DNA from: DATKDP01 sp035546335
Lineage (GTDB): Bacteria; Acidobacteriota; Thermoanaerobaculia; Gp7-AA8
Length of the DNA: 26,866 nucleotides
Direction: 5' to 3'
Assembly (NCBI GenBank): GCA_035546335.1
Contig: DATKDP010000020.1
Coordinates: forward strand, 1 to 26,866
The position numbers and the translations under genes are program-made. Of this stretch, positions 1-7,881 are shown in pieces. Within the stretch, counting starts at the first letter, position 1. Each line of letters begins with the position of its first letter. Under the pieces are notes generated by a model. The model made no database searches and was not told the DNA's origin. It saw only the letters and a list, made by a program, of their open reading frames with translations.

Positions 1-189
1 CGCCACGTCTACGAGACCGATCCGCTGATCTGCTCCCGTTGCGGCGCAGCGATGAAGATCATCGCCTTGATCACCGAGAGGAAAGTGATTCGGGCCATTC
101 TGGCTTCGCGGCGCGACTCCCCATCGGCCACGGCCGGCTCGCGCCACCCCCCGCCCTCCGCTCGCCCGGCCGTGGCCGACGGGGAGTAA
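1..189 (+). pseudogene. C-terminal fragment of an IS91-family transposase (copy A, cut by window edge)
   Basis: Frame 1 is open from the first base to a TAA at 187-189 and encodes the typical tail of IS91-type (Y2/HUH rolling-circle) transposases: a basic helix, then HVYETDPLICSRCG, a zinc-ribbon-like Cys pair, then KIIALITERKVIRAIL. The upstream part lies outside the window, so whether this copy was full length cannot be judged. After VIRAIL the reading frame runs into a GC-rich palindrome (117-186) that supplies an unusual 28-residue tail. A second, more decayed copy sits at 2736-3445. Family assignment rests on motif recognition. Confidence 0.6.
117..186. repeat. 21-bp imperfect inverted repeat at the transposase tail
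   Basis: Bases 117-137 are the reverse complement of 166-186 with one mismatch, separated by a 28-base C-rich loop. The palindrome lies inside a 151-base segment (91-241) present in copy A and missing from copy B. It could be an inserted palindromic repeat unit, or the hairpin of a rolling-circle element end (oriIS-like); the sequence does not decide. Confidence 0.55.
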
Positions 190-386
190 GAGACGATCGC
201 GCTGACGATCGCTCTGGTCGAGCTACGTTTGCATACACTTCCTGATTTCAGCAAAGCACCGGCATCGTCCCGTTTTCCGCGGAGGCACAGGGATCAGAGG
301 CCCGTCCACTTCCATCCGAACGGCCCAAAGAGGTAGGCTTCCGCGTACGTGATGCTGTTTTTCAGGTCGAGGTGGTGTTCGCGAAA

Positions 387-1802
387 ATGAAAATTCCTAT
401 CCCTATGTCCGGTTTGGCCACCATATTGCTCGCAGCATCGCTGATTGGGGTCGCGGCTTGCAGCAAATCGGATGAGCAGTCGGCTGGTGGAACAGAGCGC
501 GCCTTCGAGAAACCACCGCCGGCGCCGCCGATCGTTTTACCCCGCGATGCCGCACCCGATGCTGCGCCGGTCGATGTCGAGGCAGAGATCGCGAAGCTCC
601 TTGATCCGAAGACGCAGCGCTCCGCGATCGAGCGATTGGGCTCGTCGAACGATCCGCGCGCGGCTTTCGCGCTCGTCCCGATGCTCGACCACGATCATGT
701 GCCCGACGCGCTGAGGCGTCTCGGCAAGCATTCGATCGAGCCGCTGAAGCAACTGCTGAACGACACCGATGCGAAGACTCGTAAGCTCGCGGTGATGACG
801 CTCGGGTATCTCGACGATCCCGTGATCATTGACCTCCTGTTGCCGCTGCTACGTGACAAGGATTCCGGGGTCAGCAGCATGGCAGGCGTGTCGCTCGGTG
901 CGAAGCAGGACGTGCGCGTCGCACGTGCCGTCATTCCGATGTTGGCGGATGACGATTTCGGCAAGCAGTTCGGGATCGTCTTGCTGCTCGAAGCGACAGG
1001 CTCCGTTGCCGTCGAGCCGCTCCTCGAGGCGATGCAGGACGCAGACGCGCGCATCCGTATCGGAGCTACTCATGCGCTGGCACGGATCAAAGATCCGCGA
1101 GCGTTCGATCCAATGATGAAGCTTTTGGCCGACAAGGAGCCGCGCGTGCGTGCCGCGGCCGTTACCGCACTGAGCCAAACCACGGTCGATACGCGCGACG
1201 CCTTCCTGGCGATGCTCGAGGATGCAGATCCAAATGTGCGTCTCGCGGTCGTCGCGGCGATCAAGGACCCACGTGCGGTTCCGGTGCTGGTGAAGTATGC
1301 CGTCGGCGACGGAAATCTGCAGCGGTATGCTATCGAAGCACTTGGCCGCATCCGCGATCCCTCGGCGATCGATCCGCTCGTGCGCCAGATGCAGACGGAG
1401 CGCGATCAATACGTGCGCGAGGTCATCAGCAACGCACTCGCGGCGTATGGTGAGCCCGCGATCGACGTGCTCGTGCAGGTCCTCGGGAACACGAAGGCGA
1501 CGCAGCGCCGTGATGCTGCGCGTGCGCTCGCGGGGATCGATCACGAGCGAGCACGCGAGGCACTGAAGGCCGCGATCGAGACGAAGGACCTCGCGACCAT
1601 CGCCGGTGGGGTCAGGCATTACTGCAAGCTTCGCCAGCCCGAGACGAACGCGCTCCTGATCGCCGCGCTCGACAAGTTCGGCGACGTCGAGCTCGCGCAC
1701 TACATGCTGAACTGCAACAACTCCGACACGGACGCCGCGGCACGCGCGTGGGCGAAGAAACGCGGCCACAAGATCGAGATGCACATGACGCGCGGACGGT
1801 GA
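387..1802 (+). CDS. HEAT-repeat lipoprotein
   Basis: Predicted lipoprotein of 471 residues. The N-terminus has a hydrophobic signal peptide ending in a lipobox (GVAAC, Cys25), followed by a short Pro/Ala-rich linker. From about residue 60 to 440 there are tandem alpha-helical units of about 30 residues with the DPRA..ALVPML / DPSAIDPLV pattern of HEAT/PBS-lyase repeats. Such solenoids usually act as protein-binding scaffolds; the partner is unknown. ATG 387 was preferred to an in-frame GTG at 372 because it gives a cleaner signal peptide. The leader and the first codons lie in the direct repeat, so a second, abortive copy of this gene start exists at 3577. Its position between transposase remnants makes it a possible passenger of a past rearrangement. 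Confidence 0.85.
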   Translation: MKIPIPMSGLATILLAASLIGVAACSKSDEQSAGGTERAFEKPPPAPPIVLPRDAAPDAAPVDVEAEIAKLLDPKTQRSAIERLGSSNDPRAAFALVPMLDHDHVPDALRRLGKHSIEPLKQLLNDTDAKTRKLAVMTLGYLDDPVIIDLLLPLLRDKDSGVSSMAGVSLGAKQDVRVARAVIPMLADDDFGKQFGIVLLLEATGSVAVEPLLEAMQDADARIRIGATHALARIKDPRAFDPMMKLLADKEPRVRAAAVTALSQTTVDTRDAFLAMLEDADPNVRLAVVAAIKDPRAVPVLVKYAVGDGNLQRYAIEALGRIRDPSAIDPLVRQMQTERDQYVREVISNALAAYGEPAIDVLVQVLGNTKATQRRDAARALAGIDHERAREALKAAIETKDLATIAGGVRHYCKLRQPETNALLIAALDKFGDVELAHYMLNCNNSDTDAAARAWAKKRGHKIEMHMTRGR

Positions 1803-1821
1803 TCGATGGGCCGCTATCTAT

Positions 1822-2523
1822 CTAACCGGGCTCCTGTCCCGCCCGAAGCGCCTCTTCCACTAGCTCGCGGACGCGTCGATAGGTCACGTCGGACCAGCCG
1901 TAACGGTCCCCGGCGACGATCTCGGCACTGGGGCCGGGAAATCTCCCAGACTTGTGCTGCGCCGTGTAGCGAAGCGACCGCAGCGTAAGGCCGAGATCGT
2001 AGGTCGGTTCGGCATGGCGCGCGAGATAGAGCGCAGCCAGTATCGCATTGCTGCGACGCGGGATTAGCTCTTCGATGTGAAGGGTCAGGGTGAAGGTCCC
2101 TTTGCCGCCGGCGGCCCGGATTCGCTGTCCGGTCTGTTCCAGGAGGGCGTCGCGGTTGAGGACATCGGTGTCACCGCAACGACGGATTTCCTCGAGCAGC
2201 TCGCGCTCGGCGGAGGCCAGCTCCGAGCTGCGCTTGCGATGCTCCTGCAGCGCCCGCGGGTCGAGCGCGGTAATCGACTCCTCGAGTGCCCTGCTGAGAT
2301 CGAATGGATGCGAGCCTTCGCGATGGACGGCGATCAGCCGTGCGAGCGCATCCGGGGGACGGAGCGAGGCGATCTCCCGCACCGCGTTGACGCGATATTC
2401 GCAGGCGCGAAAATCGTTGGCAGCGGTGGCGGTGAGGCGGTCGGCGATCTGTTCGGGCGTCTCCGGCTCCGCAGCCGGCTGAGGTTGCGGGCGGGGCCCG
2501 AATAGCCGGCGAAACATCCCCAT
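1822..2523 (-). CDS. Hypothetical protein
   Basis: A 233-residue soluble protein with no signal peptide or membrane segment that I can see. It has a Pro/Gln-rich segment near residues 9-20, a helical, charged middle with an ERELLEEIRR segment, and a C-terminal part that includes LTLHIEELIPRRSNAIL and ends in a helix. I do not recognise the family. A strong Shine-Dalgarno (GGGAGGGA) precedes ATG 2523. It is convergent with the lipoprotein gene (20 bases between stops). The transpeptidase remnant lies 45 bases upstream on the same strand, so the two may once have been neighbours in one transcript. Confidence 0.65.
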   Translation of the reverse strand: MGMFRRLFGPRPQPQPAAEPETPEQIADRLTATAANDFRACEYRVNAVREIASLRPPDALARLIAVHREGSHPFDLSRALEESITALDPRALQEHRKRSSELASAERELLEEIRRCGDTDVLNRDALLEQTGQRIRAAGGKGTFTLTLHIEELIPRRSNAILAALYLARHAEPTYDLGLTLRSLRYTAQHKSGRFPGPSAEIVAGDRYGWSDVTYRRVRELVEEALRAGQEPG

Positions 2524-2568
2524 CGTTCCCTCCCAAGGATAGGAAATCCAAAGCCTTTTCCGTGCGCA

Positions 2569-2732
2569 TCATACGCCCTCGTCACCGACGTTCGCGATCC
2601 GGTAGAGACTCGCGATGTCCTGGTCGCCGAGCCGAATGCAACCGTGAGACACCGACGGCCCGAGCTGACTCGTCTGCTGCGTTCCATGCAGCGGCATATC
2701 CGTCGCCGAGGTTCAGGCGATAGTTTCCGAGG
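2569..2732 (-). pseudogene. C-terminal remnant of an L,D-transpeptidase (YkuD family), frameshifted
   Basis: Reading the minus strand, one frame gives LGNYRLNLGDG and, after a single-base frame change near 2695, another gives PLHGT, then SVSHGCIRLGDQDIASLYRI up to a TGA at 2571-2569. HGT followed by SHGCIRL with its catalytic Cys is the signature of L,D-transpeptidase (YkuD) domains, which cross-link peptidoglycan. Only about the last 55 codons remain. The 5' side is lost exactly where plus-strand transposase similarity begins (about 2736). The frameshift and truncation make it non-functional. Confidence 0.7.
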
Positions 2733-2735
2733 ACC

Positions 2736-3445
2736 ATCAACTTCCATCCGCACGTGCATGCGATCGTCAGCCGCGGCGGTTGGACAAGAAGCGGAACCTG
2801 GGTTGCGGTGCCGTGGGTCGACCCGCACGCGGCGGAGTTGTTGTTCCGGCACGAGGTTCTCTCCCTCCTGCGGAACGCGGGACTGATCGACGAAGAGAGA
2901 ATCTCGCTGCTGTTCTCGTGGAAGCACACGGGATTCTCGGTCCACAACAGCGTGACTGTCGCGCCGGAAGATGCAGCCGGGGCCGAGCGGCTGGTGCGCT
3001 ACCTGATGCGCGCGCCCGTCAGCCAGCAGCGGCTGGAGATCGATGAGGAAACGACGGAAGTCAGAGTGCGAGCGAAGAGTGGCGCGGACGATGCGGCCAC
3101 CGCCGAGGAGAGCGAGACGCTCGATCCGGACGAGGCGGTGGCGCGCATCTGGCGCAGATCCCCGAGCCACGGAAACACTTGATCCACAGTGATGGACACT
3201 ACGCGAATGCCGCCCGGGCCAAGCGCGCACGTGAAGCGGCCGGCGCCCGGGACGCACCATCACCCGCTGCGGCGGCTGCGGCGGCGAGCGAGCCGGATTC
3301 GCCGGAGCGAAAGGCGGCCCGAAAACCATGGGCGGATCTGATCCGCCACGTCTACGAGACCGATCCGCTGATCTGCTCCCGTGGCGGCGCAGCGATGAAG
3401 ATCATCGCCTTGATCACCGAGAGGAAAGTCATTCTGATTCAGTAA
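2736..3445 (+). pseudogene. IS91-family transposase remnant (copy B), frameshifted
   Basis: The first frame (about 2736-3148) reads NFHPHVHAIVSRGGWT, an HPHxH motif like that of Y2/HUH transposases. It continues with a RHEVLSLLRNAGLIDEE segment and with SWKHTGFSVHNSV, then LVRYLMRAPVS. Near 3148 the similarity shifts frame to LAQIPEPRKHLI, HYANAARAKR and HVYETDPLICSRGG, ending at TAA 3443-3445. Compared with copy A, the second zinc-ribbon Cys is Gly and the tail is cut short. The N-terminal third is missing. The element is dead: frameshift, lost start, damaged Cys pair. Its left boundary coincides with the break in the transpeptidase stub. Confidence 0.75.
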
Positions 3446-3592
3446 AGCACCGCCATCGTCCCACTTTCCGCGGAGGCGCAGAGATCACAGGCCAGTCCAC
3501 TTTCATCCGAACGTCCCAAGAGGTAGACTTCGGCGTACGTGATGCTGTTTTTCAGGTCGAGGTGGTGTTCGCGAAAATGAAAATTCCTATCC
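3344..3592. repeat. Direct repeat, copy B
   Basis: This is the partner of bases 1-402, lacking the 151-base palindromic segment. It ends at 3592, five codons plus one base into an abortive copy of the lipoprotein gene start (ATG 3577). The stretch 3446-3576 contains no gene that I can support. Confidence 0.85.
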
Positions 3593-3596
3593 TTCA

Positions 3597-3624
3597 TTGG
3601 CTGGTGCTCATTCTCGGCTACACT
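3597..3624 (+). promoter_or_regulatory. Possible promoter of the electron-transfer locus (leaderless start)
   Basis: TTGGCT (3597-3602) and TACACT (3619-3624) are separated by 16 bases and lie just past the end of the direct repeat. Each hexamer matches the sigma-70 consensus at four of six positions. The -10-like box ends 8 bases before ATG 3633, and no Shine-Dalgarno is visible, so the transcript would be nearly leaderless. Weak pattern evidence only. Confidence 0.3.
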
Positions 3625-3632
3625 AAATCAAG

Positions 3633-4577
3633 ATGCCGGAGATCCTTCGGGGAAGCATCCGACACTTCCCTGTTTCCGAGCTGCTGACGTTTCTCGGGCG
3701 GCTCGGCCTCAGCGGAACACTCGATCTCGAGAAAGCCTCGGTTCGAACGCGCATTGTCACTGGGGGAGACCGGATCCGCTGGGCGGAGTCGAACCGTGAT
3801 CGGCATGCCGCGGAGATCGTCCTCGACGTCATGGAGTGGACCTCGGGAATGTTCACTCTGAGCGACGAGGCCGGCCTGCCCCAGGGCCGCGACGCGCTGG
3901 CGATCGAGCTGGCCCCGCTGATCGAGGAAGCGAAGCGTCGTGCCGCTGAAGCATTGCTCTACTCCGACGATGCGCTCTTTCGGGTGGTCGACCAGCCGGC
4001 CATGCCCCATCAGGTCAGTCTGACCGGCGATGATCTCAAGCTCCTGTTCCGACTGTCGGTGCCCCGAACGTTCAATGAGCTCCTGAGCGAAACCAATGAG
4101 GCGAAGAAGGTCCTCGGTGAGAGGTTGAAGCGGCTCGAGCAGCTCGGATTGCTTCAACCCCAGGAGTCAGTCGAGTCGTCGGAGCCGGAAACGACGCAGA
4201 AGACCCCGCTTCCTCAACGGAAGCGGACCGTCATCGGCTCGCTCACTCCCGACGGAACCTCCAGAGACGTGTTTCCCCTCCTCGATCCGGAGCATACGAT
4301 CGGAAGGCTCGAGGGGAACAGCATCACACTCAATGACGGGAGCGTCTCCTCCAGGCACGCCCGGATCGTTCGGACCGAAGGGGGATTCGTGATCGAAGAC
4401 CTGCAGAGTCGGAACGGGACGTTCGTGAACGGCGAGAGGGTAGCGGATCGGCGAACGCTCAGTGATGGGGATCTCATCCGCATCGGAAAGGTCATTCTCA
4501 CGTTCAATATCGCCCAGGAGTCAGTGGCCATCGCCCACACGGCTCCGGGAGGCGAGGCCGGAACACCTCGTCCATGA
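3633..4577 (+). CDS. DUF4388 (PATAN-like) and FHA domain regulatory protein
   Basis: A cytoplasmic protein of 314 residues. Residues 1-100 look like the DUF4388/PATAN module (opening LRGSIRHFPVSELLTFLGRL, then GTLDLE), found in response-regulator-like proteins of deltaproteobacteria and acidobacteria. Residues 130-175 form a helical, winged-helix-like segment. Residues 221-290 are an FHA domain with the phospho-threonine-binding set: IGR, SSRHARI, and NGTFVNG. It probably reads a kinase signal and passes it to the next gene, with which it overlaps by four bases (ATGA at 4574). No Shine-Dalgarno is visible; the start is chosen because the DUF4388 N-terminus begins there. First gene of the plus-strand redox locus. 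Confidence 0.85.
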   Translation: MPEILRGSIRHFPVSELLTFLGRLGLSGTLDLEKASVRTRIVTGGDRIRWAESNRDRHAAEIVLDVMEWTSGMFTLSDEAGLPQGRDALAIELAPLIEEAKRRAAEALLYSDDALFRVVDQPAMPHQVSLTGDDLKLLFRLSVPRTFNELLSETNEAKKVLGERLKRLEQLGLLQPQESVESSEPETTQKTPLPQRKRTVIGSLTPDGTSRDVFPLLDPEHTIGRLEGNSITLNDGSVSSRHARIVRTEGGFVIEDLQSRNGTFVNGERVADRRTLSDGDLIRIGKVILTFNIAQESVAIAHTAPGGEAGTPRP

Positions 4578-6949
4578 AATACGATCTCGCCATCGTCGGC
4601 TCGGGGCCGGCCGGTCTTTCCACCGCTTCCCACGCGCAGGCGAACGGTCTCTCGTATGTCCTGCTGGAGAGAACCGATCACCTGGCGGATACGGTCGACG
4701 CCTATCAGGCGCGCAAGTTCGTGATGTCGGAGCCGGTGCTGATTCCGTCGCGCGGCGAGCTTCCGTTCGAAGCCGGCTCCCGCGAGTCGATCCTGGAGGC
4801 GTGGAGCAGTCATGCCGCCGAGCGCAGGCTGAACATTCACTTCAATGCCGAGGTGAAATCGCTGCGACGGGACGGCGAGCGATTCCGCCTGCAGACGGCG
4901 GCCGGTGCCGAATACGACGCCGGCCGCGTCGTGCTGGCGATGGGGACTCAGGGCAATCCACGCAAGCTCGGCGCGCCGGGCGAACAGATGCCGCACGTTC
5001 GCTACCGGCTGGTCGATCCATCCGAGCATCGTGAACAGGACATTCTGGTCATCGGCGCCGGCGACTCGGCGCTGGAGATCGCCATCGCCCTCAGCGACGA
5101 GAACCGCGTCGGGCTGGTCGTGCGTGGTTCGGAAATCACCCGAGCCAACGAGATCCTCACCCGCGAGGTGCTCTCCCGGCAGGCCTCCGGAGCCCTGACG
5201 ATTCACTACGGTACGACGGTGAAGGAAGTGTTCGACGGCTACGCCGATCTCCTCGTGCTCGGCGACATGGTGCGCATCCCTCCGGATCTGCTCTTCCTGA
5301 AACTGGGGGCGGATCCTCCGCGGAAGTTTTTCGAATCGATCGGCATCCGCTTCGGGAGTCAGGGGAAGGACGCCCGGCCGATCCTCAGTCCGGTGCATGA
5401 ATCGACGGTTCCCGGACTCTTTCTCATCGGCGCGGCCAGCGGCCGCGATCTGATCAAATTCGGCATCAATCAGGGTTGGGAGGTCGTGGAGCACCTGATG
5501 GGCCGGCAGGTCGAGCCGGCGGATGAGGCTGTGCTGCGCGAGCGCCTCCCATATTGGGAGGGAAGCGTGCGCGAGCGCATCGCCGCCTTGCGCTCCCGTG
5601 TACCGCTGCTGGCCGCGTCGGACGAGCAGCAGTTGAGGGATACGTTTCTCGCCGCCCGCGTCCGGGAGTATGCGTCCGGAGAGACCATCATTCGCCAGAA
5701 CGACTATACGAACGACTTCCTCATCGTCGCCTCCGGGCGCGTCGCGCTGACGCGGCGGCCGGAGAATGGCGACCGGGAAGTTCCCGTGGCCGAGCTGACG
5801 GCCGGAAACTTTTTCGGAGAGATGAGTCTGATCTCCGGCCGCCGCCGTACCGCGACCGCGCGTGCATCTGGACCGACTCGCATCATCGAGATTCCGCGCA
5901 AGGCCATTCTGAAGATGCTCGCCTCGGCTCCGCGGGCCCGGGCGCTGGTCGATCAGGCGTTCCTTCTGCGGGCGTTCGGAGGCTATCTCTTCCCCGGCCT
6001 CAACGAAGCGCTGCTCGGTGAGCTCGTGGACAAGGCCGTGGTGGAGAGCCTGGGCAAGGACGCCGTCGTCTTCCGCGAGGGCGATCCCGCCGGGGCCTTC
6101 TACCTCATTCGCAACGGGATGGTGAAGATTTCCAAGCGCTCGGGAGACAACGAGGTCGTGCTCTCCTATCTCGTGGCTGGAAACTTCTTCGGCGAGGCCG
6201 CCCTGGTCTCTGAAGCCAGCCGGACTGCCACCGTCATGACCATCTTCCCCTCCGATCTGATCAAGCTGTCGAAGAGCGATTTCGACAGCTTCCTCGCCGC
6301 TCACCCCGACCTGCGCGAGGCTCCGCTGCGCAAGCTCGAGGAGCGGCGCATTGCCGGACTCATTGCCGAGGCCACGCCCGGCTCGGGAAGCATCCTCGGC
6401 GATCTCATACGTGAGGAAGTAGTGATGGGCACGCAGACGCTGCTCATCGACGAGCATCGCTGTATCCGTTGCGGCAACTGCGTGAATGCCTGCGAGGGAG
6501 TGCACGATGACGGGCAGGCTCGTTTATCCCTGACCGGAATCAAGTTCTACAACCTGCTCGCGCCGAACTCCTGCTGGCAGTGTGAGAACCCGCTCTGCAT
6601 GCTCGATTGCCCTCCCGACGCCATCGCCCGTGATCCCCGCGGCGAGGTCTACATCAAGAGCAACTGCATCGGCTGCGGCAACTGCGAGAAGAACTGCCCG
6701 TACGGGAACATCTTCATGGTGCACAAGGAGCCCAGGCAGTCGCTCTTCTCATGGGTGACATCCCTTTTCGGGAAGAAGGATGACGCAGCAGTGGAGCAGA
6801 CCGTCGCGGTCAAGTGCGATCTCTGCCGCGACATCGCCGGCGGGCCGGCCTGCGTGCGAAGCTGCCCGACGGGCGCGGCCATCCGGCTCACACCCGAGGA
6901 GTATCGCGAGACTCTGGAAGAGCTGGTCGTAAGCCGGGGAGAGCGATGA
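4574..6949 (+). CDS. Flavin oxidoreductase, two cNMP-binding domains and four-cluster ferredoxin fusion
   Basis: A 791-residue cytoplasmic protein with four parts. Residues 1-320 are a two-Rossmann FAD/NAD(P) oxidoreductase of the thioredoxin-reductase-like class: GSGPAG at 9-14, VIGAGDSA near 159-166 and a closing GLFLIGAASG motif, but no redox CxxC. Residues about 353-470 and 478-600 are two cyclic-nucleotide-binding domains, each with a GNFFGE..L phosphate-binding cassette and a following R-TAT. Residues 630-764 hold 16 cysteines spaced as in DmsB/NrfC-type subunits: C630/633/636/640, C667/670/675/679, C698/701/704/708 and C748/751/760/764, enough for four [4Fe-4S] clusters. It likely moves electrons between NAD(P)H and the quinone or b-heme level through the next gene product, gated by a cyclic nucleotide. 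Direction and ligand are inferred. Confidence 0.9.
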   Translation: MKYDLAIVGSGPAGLSTASHAQANGLSYVLLERTDHLADTVDAYQARKFVMSEPVLIPSRGELPFEAGSRESILEAWSSHAAERRLNIHFNAEVKSLRRDGERFRLQTAAGAEYDAGRVVLAMGTQGNPRKLGAPGEQMPHVRYRLVDPSEHREQDILVIGAGDSALEIAIALSDENRVGLVVRGSEITRANEILTREVLSRQASGALTIHYGTTVKEVFDGYADLLVLGDMVRIPPDLLFLKLGADPPRKFFESIGIRFGSQGKDARPILSPVHESTVPGLFLIGAASGRDLIKFGINQGWEVVEHLMGRQVEPADEAVLRERLPYWEGSVRERIAALRSRVPLLAASDEQQLRDTFLAARVREYASGETIIRQNDYTNDFLIVASGRVALTRRPENGDREVPVAELTAGNFFGEMSLISGRRRTATARASGPTRIIEIPRKAILKMLASAPRARALVDQAFLLRAFGGYLFPGLNEALLGELVDKAVVESLGKDAVVFREGDPAGAFYLIRNGMVKISKRSGDNEVVLSYLVAGNFFGEAALVSEASRTATVMTIFPSDLIKLSKSDFDSFLAAHPDLREAPLRKLEERRIAGLIAEATPGSGSILGDLIREEVVMGTQTLLIDEHRCIRCGNCVNACEGVHDDGQARLSLTGIKFYNLLAPNSCWQCENPLCMLDCPPDAIARDPRGEVYIKSNCIGCGNCEKNCPYGNIFMVHKEPRQSLFSWVTSLFGKKDDAAVEQTVAVKCDLCRDIAGGPACVRSCPTGAAIRLTPEEYRETLEELVVSRGER

Positions 6950-7044
6950 TGTCCAGCGGGACGGCGCGCCTCGCATCTGGCCTCGTCGCGCCCGCAACGC
7001 GGGCCGCTCTGGTTTTCTTCACAGCCTCTCAGAGGGGCGGATGA
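6946..7044 (+). CDS. Possible small coupled ORF (32 aa)
   Basis: It starts at ATGATG overlapping the stop of the flavoprotein gene by four bases and ends at a TGA overlapping the start of the membrane-protein gene (ATGA at 7041). A good Shine-Dalgarno (GGGGAGAG) lies upstream. The peptide has a mildly hydrophobic centre (LASGLVAPATRAALVFF) and no recognised family. Overlap on both sides matches the coupling used elsewhere in this operon, which is the only argument for it; it may merely be a translational bridge across the 91-base gap. Confidence 0.35.
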   Translation: MMSSGTARLASGLVAPATRAALVFFTASQRGG

Positions 7045-7874
7045 GCGTTCCGCGCAGCGGTCCGGCCTGGCGGCGGATCTTCGTCGTCCTTCTCGCCGCC
7101 GTGATCGGGTTCTGGTTCTGGTTTTCGCGTGGGGAGTTTCCCCACGGCGGCTCCACCATCGGATTGATCTACGGCACGTCCGGATTCCTGCTGATTCTTC
7201 TGCTGTCGTTCTTCGGCATTCGCAAGCGGTGGTACCGCTCGAGACTCGGGACGCTCGAGCAGTGGCTGCAGGCGCACATCTATCTCGGTCTGCTGGTGCT
7301 GGTGGTCCTTCTGCTTCACACCGGCGGCCGTTTCAATGACCGCATCGCGGTCATCACTCTCATTCTTCTCGGAGTGGTCGTGATCAGCGGAATCGCCGGC
7401 TCCATCCTCTACGTCACCGTGCCGCGACTGCTCACGGAGGTGGAGAGCGATCTCACGGTCGAAGAGATCTCCGAGCAGCTCAATCAACTCGGCCGCACGA
7501 TGGCCCGTCTGGCCTCGGGACGCTCGGCCGCATTCCAGAAGATCTATGGCGAGCTGATACGCCTGACGCTTCCCGCCAGCTTCGCCGGTTGGGGGCTGCT
7601 CGTGTCCCGACTGAAGCGGCGGCGGCCGAAAGAGCCGGCGGACTGGACCCGGCTGCTGACGCTGGCGCCGGCGGAGGAGCAGGAGGAGCTCCGCCAGCTC
7701 CTGGTGATCTCGCGGCAACGCAAGGAGCTGCTGCTGCGCCTCACCTATCAGCAGCGCTACCGGAACGTACTGGAGTTCTGGCTCTACATCCACGTTCCGT
7801 TCACCGTCGCCCTTCTCCTGTTCTCCATCGTCCACATCGCAGCGGTGTTCTATTACGGGAGGATGCCGTGGTGA
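7041..7874 (+). CDS. Predicted bis-heme b membrane protein
   Basis: An inner-membrane protein of 277 residues with about five transmembrane helices (near 12-29, 41-60, 77-96, 101-127, 243-272) and a charged cytoplasmic loop (128-240). Helix 3 carries H79 and H93, and helix 5 carries H251 and H265. Both are H-x13-H pairs, the spacing used to hold two stacked b hemes in ferric-reductase, NADPH-oxidase and other b-type cytochromes. H79/H251 would bind the cytoplasmic-side heme and H93/H265 the periplasmic-side heme. This fits a transmembrane electron wire between the flavin/Fe-S protein encoded upstream and the decaheme cytochrome encoded downstream. The exact family is not recognised. A Shine-Dalgarno (AGAGGGG) precedes ATG 7041. 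Confidence 0.8.
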   Translation: MSVPRSGPAWRRIFVVLLAAVIGFWFWFSRGEFPHGGSTIGLIYGTSGFLLILLLSFFGIRKRWYRSRLGTLEQWLQAHIYLGLLVLVVLLLHTGGRFNDRIAVITLILLGVVVISGIAGSILYVTVPRLLTEVESDLTVEEISEQLNQLGRTMARLASGRSAAFQKIYGELIRLTLPASFAGWGLLVSRLKRRRPKEPADWTRLLTLAPAEEQEELRQLLVISRQRKELLLRLTYQQRYRNVLEFWLYIHVPFTVALLLFSIVHIAAVFYYGRMPW

Positions 7875-7881
7875 GGGCCCG

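Larger units (their letters stand above)
1..402. repeat. Direct repeat, copy A (transposase tail plus leader of lipoprotein gene)
   Basis: Bases 1-90 match 3344-3433 and bases 242-402 match 3434-3592 with scattered substitutions; 91-241 has no counterpart in copy B. The identity runs past the transposase stop, through about 150 non-coding bases, and ends just inside the lipoprotein gene, after six of its codons. The repeat is therefore a duplicated chromosomal segment and not only a shared insertion-sequence end. Confidence 0.85.

Noticed and set aside
2077..2505. Plus-strand open frame inside the 1822-2523 minus-strand gene
   Set aside because: The minus-strand frame has a strong ribosome site and normal protein composition; the plus frame has neither.
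3577..3632. Start-like ATG of copy B as a real gene
   Set aside because: It shares only the first codons with the lipoprotein gene, then diverges into the promoter region of the next gene; it is a by-product of the repeat.
4214..6505. Long minus-strand open frame (763 residues) opposite the flavoprotein
   Set aside because: It lies across the plus-strand flavin/cNMP/Fe-S gene, whose domains are unmistakable. Its translation has no recognisable domain and is rich in Arg/His/Gly, as expected for antisense frames in high-GC DNA.
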